Source: an uncultured delta proteobacterium | Lineage (GTDB): Bacteria > Bdellovibrionota_C > UBA2361 > CAIXSY01 | Direction: 5' to 3' | DNA: 33,906 bases | Assembly: GCA_903922175.1 (NCBI GenBank) | Contig: CAIXSY010000349.1 | Coordinates: 1-33,906 of the forward strand | Made by a program: the position numbers and the translations under genes | Notes under the pieces: model-generated | Database searches by the model: none | Told to the model about the DNA's origin: nothing | What the model saw: only the letters and a program-made list of their open reading frames with translations | Shown: positions 1-6,166 of the stretch, in pieces | Layout of the letters: each line of letters starts with the position of its first letter | Position numbering within the stretch: the stretch's first letter is position 1

Positions 1-247
1 AAGCACCATCTTTTCCATTTCTAGTAAACTCCGTAGTAAAATCCTTTCAAGCTGCATTACCCAACGAGTTTCTTTTTCTCTCGTTCGATGTTTCTGACTC
101 TGCCAGTTTTTTCGTGCGCAGTTGTCATGGATTTGTAAAATCTTTGCGCAGGATGCGAAGGAATATGACCCAGCGAGTGCCCTAAAACGAAAAAACCCAG
201 CATTTCGGCTGGGTTAGATGTTTGGGGAACATTAAGAGCTTACCTTA
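1..247. other. Non-coding left end
   Basis: I see no convincing gene here on either strand; the only short frames lack a ribosome binding site. The stretch holds one strong hairpin (listed separately) and otherwise T- and A-rich sequence. If the molecule is circular, this is the leader between the Cys-rich gene at the right end and the replication gene. I could not pair a credible -35 with a -10 box. Confidence 0.6.
190..215 (-). terminator. Leftward intrinsic terminator
   Basis: The 8-bp stem AACCCAGC / GCTGGGTT has a 6-nt loop (ATTTCG). On the minus strand it is followed by a run of six T (complement of A190-A195), so it fits a terminator for leftward transcription. On the + strand the hairpin is followed by AGATG and has no T tract. 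No leftward gene is seen just to its right, so what it terminates is unclear; it may block antisense transcription out of the early operon. Confidence 0.6.
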
Positions 248-1204
248 ATGAGCACCGCACAGAAAGAAGATACCACTCAAGAACCTCATAGTCAAAGAAA
301 GAATCGAGTTCAGCTCGATCATGCGCTCTTCGACGTAGACTTTTTTGACAAACCAAAAATAAGATCAATGGAGGTCAAGTTTGGACCTCTCGCTACTCTT
401 TTAATTGCGCGGCTAATTTGCGACCTATCGCGAGCCACAAACGCCGAAATTGACGACGAATGCTTGCAGTTTCACGCCAAGCATATCGGATTTGAAAAAC
501 ACAACGAGTTTTTAGACTACTGCATAGATCGCGGAATCCTAATTCGCTCAGCCTTAAACTCGATTTCCAATTCTCGCGTCGCCGAAGATCAGGAGAAGCT
601 TGCTTCAAAGCAAGAGAAATGGAGGAACGCAAAGAGAATCTCAACGGATTCCGGCGAGAATCTCAAAGGAAGCTTAAAGGATTCCGATAATTTTCCACCC
701 CTTCACGGGTGTGAAGAATTGAATACTGAAGAATTGAATACTGAAGAAAGATCTAATACCAAAGAAGTAACTAGGAAGGGGGTGCAGGGGGAAACCAATT
801 TTGTAGAAACTGGCAAAACTCTCAGGGCACCGGGGGTGTGGATATCCGATATTGAGTATGAGTGGGGAGTTTTGGAGTATTCACGGGCAGATCTCAACAA
901 GGCATGGGCCGACCGAGGGCTGATACACACCGCTAGACATCTTTCGCAACCTAAGAACTCAGGAAAGAACGGGTACGTTCATTGGGTATCATGGGCCTTG
1001 CGCGAATGCTTGAATGACAAAAAGGCCGGACTCGACGCAAAGACGGCAAAAACACGCAACGAAAACGCAAACAAGAACCCCAAAAGCGAAAGCAGGCCAC
1101 TGCCGCAAGTCGTCAACCCAAGGGCGGTTTTACCTGACTCGCTCGATGATTTGATTTCTGGCGCAATCCCGGCGGCTACTTTTGCAGCGGGGCGAAAATG
1201 CTAA
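248..1204 (+). CDS. Phage replication protein with DUF4373 / Lin1244-like N-terminal domain
   Basis: The 318-residue protein has an N-terminal region (about residues 22-115) with the pattern of the DUF4373 / Lin1244-Lin1753 domain: FDVDFFDKPKIR, then a small hydrophobic helix-rich section ending in a D/E-rich turn and DYCIDRGIL. Proteins with this domain are commonly phage replication initiators or DnaD-like helicase loaders. The middle is low complexity with an EELNT tandem repeat, and the C-terminal third (from about residue 195) is a second, basic domain. The ATG at 248 is preceded only by a weak AAGAG, so the exact start is not firm. It heads the rightward gene block and its end overlaps the next gene by 7 nt. 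A role in DNA replication is inferred from the domain; no helicase or primase is seen nearby, so host machinery would be needed. Confidence 0.65.
   Translation: MSTAQKEDTTQEPHSQRKNRVQLDHALFDVDFFDKPKIRSMEVKFGPLATLLIARLICDLSRATNAEIDDECLQFHAKHIGFEKHNEFLDYCIDRGILIRSALNSISNSRVAEDQEKLASKQEKWRNAKRISTDSGENLKGSLKDSDNFPPLHGCEELNTEELNTEERSNTKEVTRKGVQGETNFVETGKTLRAPGVWISDIEYEWGVLEYSRADLNKAWADRGLIHTARHLSQPKNSGKNGYVHWVSWALRECLNDKKAGLDAKTAKTRNENANKNPKSESRPLPQVVNPRAVLPDSLDDLISGAIPAATFAAGRKC
713..742 (+). repeat. Two tandem 15-bp repeats inside the replication gene
   Basis: Two perfect copies of GAAGAATTGAATACT lie head to tail, followed by a further GAAGAA. They encode an acidic EELNT repeat in the linker between the two domains. 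The length is a multiple of three, so copy-number change would keep the frame. Confidence 0.85.
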
Positions 1205-1860
1205 CTGTTCAACTTACCGAGCACGAAGAGCAGTCAGTTAGGGCATTTGCGATTGCATTATCAAAAATGCACGAAACGGAGGGCATGAGTGAGGATCAAA
1301 AGAAATCCGAACGCCTTAAGTCGATTGCAGGTTTCTTGGCTGAGGCCGCTGCAATCAAGTGCATAAACGATGTAATTCGCGCCAACGAAAGAATATTATT
1401 TAACCAGGATTACAACGAAAGAGGCGGGGACGGCGGTGTAGATTTTACATTCGCGGGCATGACTTTCGATGTGAAGTCGTCGCCTAGGGGCGAGGGAATA
1501 CCGGCATCGCGGATACGTGCATCTACGGCAGACTTAATCATTCTGGTTAATTCCCTTGGCAAATTTAAGGGCTGGATCGTTTATGGCTTTGTCCCTCGCA
1601 CAAAATTCCTGATGAGTGGAGCCAAGGAGCTAAAAGCAACTGATTGCCTATGGATCGGAATGCTTAGGCAGATATTGCCGCATAAATTCCTGAACGCCGA
1701 CGCTAAGAAATATAAACGAAACCCAATAAATTATTACGCTAGTTCGATCATGGAAAATGGGCATATGCGCCTAAAGATCAACGGCGAGGAGTTGTCTGAC
1801 GAAGAGTATCCAAAACCAAAGTCAGTTAATGAAATTATTATAATATCTGCAATTGACTAG
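1198..1860 (+). CDS. Putative PD-(D/E)XK-type endonuclease
   Basis: This 220-residue protein has the layout of a PD-(D/E)XK nuclease. A helix with GFLAEAAA (Glu49) is followed by GDGGVDF (Asp82), a beta hairpin, and FDVKSS (Asp91-Val-Lys93). The E...D...DxK set is what binds metal and cuts DNA in this fold, found in Holliday junction resolvases, restriction enzymes and phage recombination nucleases. The second half is unrecognised, with a hydrophobic WIVYGFV strand. The ATG at 1198 overlaps the end of the replication gene and has a GGGG-rich site upstream. A role in recombination, replication-intermediate processing or host DNA degradation is inference. Confidence 0.6.
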   Translation: MLTVQLTEHEEQSVRAFAIALSKMHETEGMSEDQKKSERLKSIAGFLAEAAAIKCINDVIRANERILFNQDYNERGGDGGVDFTFAGMTFDVKSSPRGEGIPASRIRASTADLIILVNSLGKFKGWIVYGFVPRTKFLMSGAKELKATDCLWIGMLRQILPHKFLNADAKKYKRNPINYYASSIMENGHMRLKINGEELSDEEYPKPKSVNEIIIISAID

Positions 1861-1878
1861 CTTTCCAAGGTAATCATC

Positions 1879-2262
1879 GTGGCCGAGCAAGCGAAACAAC
1901 TAACCCTACCATCCGGCGATACCGCGCCCGCTTGCTCGGCTTTTTCTGCCGACTGGGGCGATCCCTTTCCCGGCTGGGGCCTTGAGAAATACGCGAAGTT
2001 CGTTGCCTACCACAAAACGCATAAGTGGATCTGGGGGGAGTTTGAGCGCGTAGCCTTGGAGCTTATCGCAGAGGGCGAGAGGCATTGGAGCGCTGACGCC
2101 GTTTTGCACGTGGTGCGTTTCCAGTGTCGCAAAGATAAAAAGGCGGGCGAGGAATTCAAGGTAAACAACAACGCGAGCAGCGGTTTTGCAAGAGCATTCG
2201 AACGGAAGTACCCGCAGCACGTGGGGTTTTTTGAGATTAGAGAAACTAAAGAGGCAGCATGA
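1879..2262 (+). CDS. Conserved phage protein of unknown function
   Basis: The 127-residue protein starts at a GTG with AAGG eight bases upstream. The core runs from FVAYHKTHKWIWGEFERVA through VVRFQC to FKVNNNASSGFARAF and ends with GFFEIRE. That layout (helix with a bulky/aromatic pair, a basic helix, an NNN-x-FAR segment, then FFExR) recurs in small phage early proteins I know only as uncharacterised. No catalytic signature is visible. It sits between a nuclease gene and small early genes and overlaps the next gene by 4 nt (ATGA). Confidence 0.6.
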   Translation: MAEQAKQLTLPSGDTAPACSAFSADWGDPFPGWGLEKYAKFVAYHKTHKWIWGEFERVALELIAEGERHWSADAVLHVVRFQCRKDKKAGEEFKVNNNASSGFARAFERKYPQHVGFFEIRETKEAA

Positions 2263-2516
2263 ATCTACCGATCGACCATCACATACCAATACCAGAAAAG
2301 ACGATCGGGGAAGGGCAATATTTGAATAAGCGAAAGCTTAAGGCCAACTCCTCGCTTCTGCTTTTCCAGCGCATGCAGATCGGCGACTCGATTTTGTGCA
2401 AAAACAAATACGAGGCGTCAAAGTTTCAAAGTCACATTATTTGCATGTGTGGCAAGGGGCGATGCCGCATGCAGAAGCAGGCCGACGGTAAGGTTAGAGT
2501 TTGGAGGGCGGCATAG
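2259..2516 (+). CDS. Small phage protein with MQxGDSxLC motif (paralogue 1)
   Basis: The 85-residue protein has IPIP near residue 9-12, MQIGDSILC at 39-47 and a C-terminal VRVWRAA. The same three blocks, in order, occur in the 79-residue protein at 4096-4335, so the two are paralogues. Small phage and bacterial proteins with an 'MxxGDSFxV ... RVWR' plan are common, but their function is not established to my knowledge. The strongly basic, Cys-containing middle (CMCGKGRCR) is specific to this copy. The start is an ATGA overlap with the previous gene, and the stop overlaps the next start in TAGTG. Confidence 0.6.
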   Translation: MNLPIDHHIPIPEKTIGEGQYLNKRKLKANSSLLLFQRMQIGDSILCKNKYEASKFQSHIICMCGKGRCRMQKQADGKVRVWRAA

Positions 2517-3160
2517 TGAGCAGATACGAGAAGGTTTTGCTTGTACTGATTTCATTCCTCTGCGGCATCCTTGGCCTCTGCGTCGCGATTGCTTGCACTG
2601 CTGAGGCTGAACCAATTACGGTGCGCGTTGTAGCTGTTCGCGGCGAGAACATGCTACCGGCAGCGCAGACTAAGCGGATTATGCAGCAAGCGCTTCGCTA
2701 CTACGACAATGCGTGTTGGATAAATATCAAGCTTAAACGATTCGAGGTGCGTAAAAACCCCATGCCGTGGATCGGTAACGGGCTGTCAGATACAAAAACC
2801 ATTCTCTACGCCTGGGAATCCTGGTTTAAGGGACAGCGGTCGAAAGTTGATATTAAATTTGCGGTCCTTCCTCCCCTTAAGGACTCTGCGCAATATTGGA
2901 TTGCAGGTTACTCAACAGATTCTTGTGACCGTGGCGGGACCGGCTACAGCACCGCTGAGCCTAAAAACCAGCAGGGCTACGCCAGGGTCGTGCACAGCGC
3001 CACGGCGATGCGACACGAGTTAGGACACCTATTGGGAGCAACGGACAGGTCTGGTAGTGGGCTGATGGATACGGGAGTGCTTTATCAAATCGGTGCTGGC
3101 ATTCCTGAACTTGATGCTCATAGCCAGTGGGAGATAGTCCGGTGTGCAGGGAGGTGGTAG
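2516..3160 (+). CDS. Secreted or membrane-anchored metzincin-type zinc metalloprotease
   Basis: I chose the GTG at 2516 because GGAGGG lies 8 nt upstream and the codon overlaps the previous stop (TAGTG). The 214-residue product begins with a basic stretch and a hydrophobic segment (about residues 7-27) ending near ACTAEAE, a signal peptide or N-terminal anchor. HELGHLLGATD at 167-177 fits the extended metzincin zinc motif HExxHxxGxxH/D with Asp as third ligand, as in snapalysin. SGLMD follows with a Met suitable for the Met-turn. A peptidase acting in the periplasm or outside the cell is a strong inference from the motif. Its position among early genes argues against simple lysis; a role in envelope modification or superinfection control is speculation. 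Confidence 0.75.
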   Translation: MSRYEKVLLVLISFLCGILGLCVAIACTAEAEPITVRVVAVRGENMLPAAQTKRIMQQALRYYDNACWINIKLKRFEVRKNPMPWIGNGLSDTKTILYAWESWFKGQRSKVDIKFAVLPPLKDSAQYWIAGYSTDSCDRGGTGYSTAEPKNQQGYARVVHSATAMRHELGHLLGATDRSGSGLMDTGVLYQIGAGIPELDAHSQWEIVRCAGRW

Positions 3161-3162
3161 CC

Positions 3163-3369
3163 ATGACTATCGCATTAATGCTTAGGGCGCTGAGGAAGTG
3201 TGACGGCGGCCAATTTAAACTGTCAGTGTGGCTGTATAGACCAAGGGGGTTCGACACCTGTGCAAGGCATCAGCGTCTCGCGGACCTTCTTGAGCGCCGG
3301 ATACTGGAGAGGTTTGAGGAAATGAAACATAAGGATTGGAGATACTATGGAAGCACCAAACGTAGATAA
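3163..3369 (+). CDS. Small early protein of unknown function
   Basis: The ATG at 3163 follows GGGAGGTGG at a good distance, so I prefer it to upstream start codons. The 68-residue protein is basic, with two cysteines (KCDGG and FDTCARH), a WLYRPRGFD segment and a charged helical C-terminus. I do not recognise the family. It starts 2 nt after the protease stop and overlaps the next gene by 23 nt. Confidence 0.5.
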   Translation: MTIALMLRALRKCDGGQFKLSVWLYRPRGFDTCARHQRLADLLERRILERFEEMKHKDWRYYGSTKRR

Positions 3370-3541
3370 GGGCGGAGCAGAAACGATCGCAAGATTGAAG
3401 GCTGGTAGGGAGCTGGAGGAGATCGCGGCAAGGCTTGCGGCGAACCATCCCAAGAGCCGCATTCTTTCGATAATTCTGACAAAACTAGAAGAGGCAGCGC
3501 TGTGGTATGCGAAACTGCTAAAAGAGGACCTAGAAAAATGA
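3347..3541 (+). CDS. Putative Acb2/Tad1-hairpin-like protein (possible anti-CBASS)
   Basis: The 64-residue, wholly helical protein has the pattern E-I-A-x-x-L ... HPKSRILS followed by TKLEEAALWYAKLL. This resembles the short phage family (once a DUF, now linked to the Acb2/Tad1 hairpin domain) whose C-terminal half reads roughly P-x-S-R-E...ALTxLEEAxxWA. Acb2 of Pseudomonas phage PaMx33 and T4 binds cyclic oligonucleotides and blocks CBASS immunity. This copy is shorter than usual and lacks the longer N-terminal part often seen. The ATG has GGAG five bases upstream. The family match is from memory of the pattern, so the function is tentative; it may be an uncharacterised relative. Confidence 0.45.
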   Translation: MEAPNVDKGGAETIARLKAGRELEEIAARLAANHPKSRILSIILTKLEEAALWYAKLLKEDLEK

Positions 3542-3639
3542 TTTCGGCGGCGGCCATATACGAGGTCGTAGTGTGCTTAGGCTTTATAAGCGTGTACACG
3601 GCGCACTATGCGGCGGTCAAATGCCGTTCAAATTCGTGA
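3538..3639 (+). CDS. Tiny single-pass membrane protein
   Basis: A 33-residue frame opens at the ATG of an ATGA overlap with the preceding gene, the coupling style used throughout this genome. Residues about 3-25 are hydrophobic (IYEVVVCLGFISVYTAHYA), enough for one membrane span, followed by a short basic Cys/Ser tail. There is no independent strong ribosome binding site. The function is unknown. Confidence 0.4.
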   Translation: MISAAAIYEVVVCLGFISVYTAHYAAVKCRSNS

Positions 3640-3659
3640 TGTGGTCGCCGCTTTTTTAT

Positions 3660-3746
3660 GATTGTGGATCTAGGGGATGAGCTACTTAGGTCAGGTATCA
3701 CGCAGATCGGACTCGGCGGATGGTGGTTCGAATCCACTCACAATCT
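3660..3746 (+). tRNA. tRNA-like element, non-canonical (no amino acid assigned)
   Basis: GATTGTG (3660-3666) pairs perfectly with CACAATC (3739-3745) as a 7-bp acceptor stem. Directly inside is a classic T-arm, GGTGG-TTCGAAT-CCACT (3722-3738), with the invariant TTCGA loop. The total of 87 nt fits a long-variable-arm tRNA. The D and anticodon arms do not fold canonically: the best upstream helix is GATCTA / TAGGTC (3667-3672 with 3687-3692), and I find no normal 5+7+5 anticodon arm. No CCA is encoded. A terminator follows 4 nt later. A 38-codon frame (3658-3774) also spans it without a ribosome binding site. It is either a degenerate tRNA or a tRNA mimic with an intact acceptor/T domain. Confidence 0.4.
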
Positions 3747-3750
3747 GACA

Positions 3751-3772
3751 GGCCGGAAAGACGGCCATTTTT
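3751..3772 (+). terminator. Intrinsic terminator after the tRNA-like element
   Basis: GGCCG-GAAAGA-CGGCC forms a perfect GC-rich stem followed by ATTTTT. It lies just downstream of the tRNA-like element and would end transcripts of the first early block. Confidence 0.7.
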
Positions 3773-3826
3773 AGGGGGAGAGGATTGCGAAGCAAGATCC
3801 AGTGAACTGATAAAGGAGGGCGGCAA

Positions 3827-4096
3827 ATGAGCGATTTTCAAGGCAAGGACTGGGAAGAGGGATGTCGAATTTCAGATCACATCGACGCGCTGGAAGCCAA
3901 GATCGCGGAGCTGGAGAAGGAGAATGGCAAGCTGCTAAGTGCCGTCAAAATCACCGAGGAGATGCTGGCGATGGAGAGGGAGCGCGGCGCTAGGGAGATG
4001 GCGGAGATTGCAGAGGACGTGTGCCGAGTCGATGTGCGGGGATTCATATCAGTGGATAAACTCATGCAATTCCGGAAGGACGGGAGGAAGAAATAA
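3827..4096 (+). CDS. Coiled-coil early protein
   Basis: The 89-residue protein has a very good ribosome binding site (AAAGGAGGG) upstream of its ATG. Residues about 17-62 form a charged heptad-like coiled coil (IDALEAKIAELEKENGKLL and following), then a short C-terminal segment with VDVRGFISVDKL and a basic end. Such short coiled-coil proteins are frequent among phage early genes and have no assigned function. It restarts the operon after the terminator and its stop overlaps the next start in TAATG. Confidence 0.6.
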   Translation: MSDFQGKDWEEGCRISDHIDALEAKIAELEKENGKLLSAVKITEEMLAMERERGAREMAEIAEDVCRVDVRGFISVDKLMQFRKDGRKK

Positions 4097-4335
4097 TGAA
4101 AGCTAACACATCATTAAAAGTCGAGCATGGGATAGCTATCCCGCCGAAGAGCAATCCCAGATATTCACAGTGGCTAGAGATAGCTAAGAAGATGCAGGTA
4201 GGCGATAGCGTTTTGTGTAGCAGCGCAAGAGATTGTAGGAATGTCGGTAACGCACTATGGAGGCTATTCGGCAGAAGCTCGACTCTACAGAGAGCGCAGC
4301 CAGGTGGAACGATACGACTTTGGAGGATTAAATAA
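4096..4335 (+). CDS. Small phage protein with MQxGDSxLC motif (paralogue 2)
   Basis: The 79-residue protein shares IAIP, KMQVGDSVLC (residues 32-41) and a C-terminal IRLWR with the protein at 2259-2516, in the same order. The middle (RDCRNVGNALWRLFGR) is basic and helical, unlike the Cys-rich middle of its paralogue. The spacing between the GDS and WR blocks is similar in both. The function is unknown. It is coupled to the upstream gene by TAATG. Confidence 0.6.
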   Translation: MKANTSLKVEHGIAIPPKSNPRYSQWLEIAKKMQVGDSVLCSSARDCRNVGNALWRLFGRSSTLQRAQPGGTIRLWRIK

Positions 4336-4336
4336 C

Positions 4337-4396
4337 ATGAGCCTAGTAATCGTCACCGCATCCAATGAAATAATTTTAGAAAGGGGGGCTTGGTAA
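4337..4396 (+). CDS. Possible 19-residue peptide
   Basis: A GGAGG at 4322-4326 precedes this ATG by 10 nt, and the stop overlaps the next ATG (TAATG), as is usual in this operon. The product, MSLVIVTASNEIILERGAW, could be a leader peptide that couples translation to the next gene. It is too short for any family assignment. Confidence 0.3.
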   Translation: MSLVIVTASNEIILERGAW

Positions 4397-5361
4397 TGAT
4401 GTGGGGATTGGACATGCCGGGGTTGTGTCGTTATGGGAAAATTGCCTTGCGTAGTTGGCCTACGGGCTGGGCGCTTAATACATTTAGTGGGACATTTGGA
4501 GATTCGAGAGCCGCCGTAGAAGCCATAATCAAGAGTGAAAAATGCCCACGAGTAGAAATAAAATTAATGTGGAAGGACAACCATTCGTTTTCTTCTCAGG
4601 ATTTTTCAGCTATTAAAAAAGAGGCAGTTTTGTGGAAACCTCTCACCTTAAAATATCCACAAATCGAATGGCAGATATGTGGAGCGACCGAGCACAACCT
4701 ATCCTTAAAGGATGCTCAAGCGCTCAAAGAAATAGTTCTCGATGTTCTGCCCAACGCCGCGTATGTCAACAATCCAATGAAGCAGGGTGTTAACGATCTA
4801 CCACTAATCGAGCGCCACGGCGCGGATGTGACTCCACCGAAGCGCATGCCCTATAACTTCTCTTTCGACGGCTCGAGCGCGGTTGATTCTGATGTAACTG
4901 CAATTAAGGATCGACTAAAGGATGCAGAGACCTTCTTTTTTTGGATACCCCAATTTAACCTAAAGAAATCAATGGCCGACACGACGCCGAGGCCGCAGCG
5001 CACGTGTAAGCCGACAGTGGAGCTGATTGAGTCAGTGGCTTATCTTGCTAACGATAGGGGCGCGGTGAAACTCCCTCCTAATTGGCTGATGAAGTCGCAC
5101 GCGGAGGAGACGACGGACGCGCGCTCAAACAAGCCGGTATTTATCGTGCCATTAAAAACCAAGCAGCTAACGCTGAAGAAAGACGGCAAGGAGGTAGCCA
5201 CGTGCCCCTACTTCGGCACCTATGTGGACGGTAGGCATCGTTACTACAGCCCCATGTATGGCTATCAGATTTCCGAGCTGTACGGGATTGTCGAAGTTTG
5301 GGCAGACGGTAAGAAAGTTGGAACATGTAATTTAGCATTCAGACAAGGATCGTTCAGATGA
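4396..5361 (+). CDS. TIM-barrel-like protein, possible glycoside hydrolase
   Basis: I use the ATG at 4396, seven bases after a GGGGGG site. The 321-residue protein alternates hydrophobic strands and helices in a barrel-like way: RVEIKLMW, IEWQICGATEHN, AAYVNNPM, YNFSFDG and FFFWIPQFN. The TEHN (Glu) after one strand and the FDG (Asp) after another are where acids sit in TIM-barrel glycosidases. The last 80 residues look like a separate small beta domain (CPYFGTYVDGRHRYYSPMYG) that could bind a ligand. I do not recognise a named family, so hydrolase activity is only a possibility. There is no signal peptide. It overlaps the next gene by ATGA. Confidence 0.3.
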   Translation: MMWGLDMPGLCRYGKIALRSWPTGWALNTFSGTFGDSRAAVEAIIKSEKCPRVEIKLMWKDNHSFSSQDFSAIKKEAVLWKPLTLKYPQIEWQICGATEHNLSLKDAQALKEIVLDVLPNAAYVNNPMKQGVNDLPLIERHGADVTPPKRMPYNFSFDGSSAVDSDVTAIKDRLKDAETFFFWIPQFNLKKSMADTTPRPQRTCKPTVELIESVAYLANDRGAVKLPPNWLMKSHAEETTDARSNKPVFIVPLKTKQLTLKKDGKEVATCPYFGTYVDGRHRYYSPMYGYQISELYGIVEVWADGKKVGTCNLAFRQGSFR

Positions 5362-5573
5362 ACGTGGACATAGAAACATTGGCTATTCGGCTCCCCATGG
5401 TCATCATCCTAGGCATTCTGCTTTTTGACCTTGTGCTTTTGCTCACCAACAATCGGATGACGATTTCGAGGGCGGTGTGGCGGCAGAGCATCGCGAATCC
5501 TTGGTATGCGGTAATCGCGGCGGGGCTTGTGTGCTTACTGTTGTTACATTTATTTACTACTTTGTTTTTCTAA
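5358..5573 (+). CDS. Two-TM membrane protein
   Basis: The 71-residue protein has two hydrophobic segments (about residues 12-30 and 48-70) joined by a basic loop (NNRMTISRAVWRQ). The size and topology could fit a small holin. Its immediate coupling to a sigma factor gene (TAATG) also makes a membrane regulator of that factor conceivable. Neither is shown by sequence; holins normally sit with lysis genes, and another candidate lies at 26895-27119. Confidence 0.5.
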   Translation: MNVDIETLAIRLPMVIILGILLFDLVLLLTNNRMTISRAVWRQSIANPWYAVIAAGLVCLLLLHLFTTLFF

Positions 5574-6166
5574 TGACTGACACGGATCTTGTCACTAAAG
5601 CCATTGCAGGATGCAAGGACAGCTTTACGATTCTTTGGGTTAGGCATCGGCATTTCGTAAAAATGCTTACTCGAAAGATCGTGGCAGATAGGGCGCACGC
5701 CGAGGACGTGGTTCAGGACGTTGCCGTAATCTTAGTGCGAAAGCTCCATACCTTCGGCCATGAGTCAGATTTTAAAAGCTGGCTTTACCGTGTGACCTAC
5801 AACACGGCGTTGCAGCACCTACGAAAGGCGAAAAAGCAGAAGTTGTATTTTATCGAGGACGTTGAGGCCGAGTTTAACATGCCAGAGGGGTCAATAACCC
5901 CAAAGGCGCCTGAATTTGAAAATGGCTACTTCGTAACGCTCCAACACGAGATCGGACTTATAATAGCCCGCTCAATTAAGCAGCTACCAAATGACCAGCG
6001 CGCAGCTCTATCGACCTACATCGGGCGGGACCTTGAGCTGGACCAAGTAGCCAGGCGATTAAAAAAGAGCGTTCCGTCTATTAAGTCATTGGTGCACAGA
6101 GCAAGGATTGAGGTGTGGATAAAGTTGCATTACGCCTCTGTTAATGGAGTTGATGCCGTCCTATGA
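5573..6166 (+). CDS. ECF-type RNA polymerase sigma factor
   Basis: The ATG at 5573 overlaps the previous stop (TAATG) and gives a 197-residue protein beginning MTDTDLVTKA. Residues about 20-90 match sigma region 2: AEDVVQDVAVILVRKL (43-58) is the region 2.1/2.2 core polymerase contact, and FKSWLYRVTYNTALQHLRK (67-85) corresponds to 2.3/2.4, which melts and reads the -10. After a linker (95-125), LPNDQRAAL (138-146) and DQVARRLKKSVPSIKSLVHRARIEV (split helices, about 157-181) form region 4, the -35-reading HTH. This region 2 plus region 4 plan without region 3 is typical of ECF sigma factors. In a phage it could redirect host polymerase to middle or late promoters; that is inference. It overlaps the next gene by ATGA. 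Confidence 0.85.
   Translation: MTDTDLVTKAIAGCKDSFTILWVRHRHFVKMLTRKIVADRAHAEDVVQDVAVILVRKLHTFGHESDFKSWLYRVTYNTALQHLRKAKKQKLYFIEDVEAEFNMPEGSITPKAPEFENGYFVTLQHEIGLIIARSIKQLPNDQRAALSTYIGRDLELDQVARRLKKSVPSIKSLVHRARIEVWIKLHYASVNGVDAVL

Noticed and set aside
1-248. Small frames in the left non-coding stretch (for example ATG near 89)
   Set aside because: They are 10-17 codons long without ribosome binding sites.
713-742. 15-bp tandem repeat as a replication origin iteron
   Set aside because: Only two copies, in a coding linker, with an in-frame EELNT meaning; iterons usually need several copies near AT-rich DNA.
3658-3774. 38-codon open frame spanning the tRNA-like element
   Set aside because: No ribosome binding site, and its stop falls inside the terminator hairpin. 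The paired stems and TTCGAAT loop are better explained by an RNA gene.
5477-5572. N-terminal extension of the sigma factor
   Set aside because: It lies in the membrane protein gene in another frame; the TAATG-coupled ATG at 5573 gives the normal ECF start.
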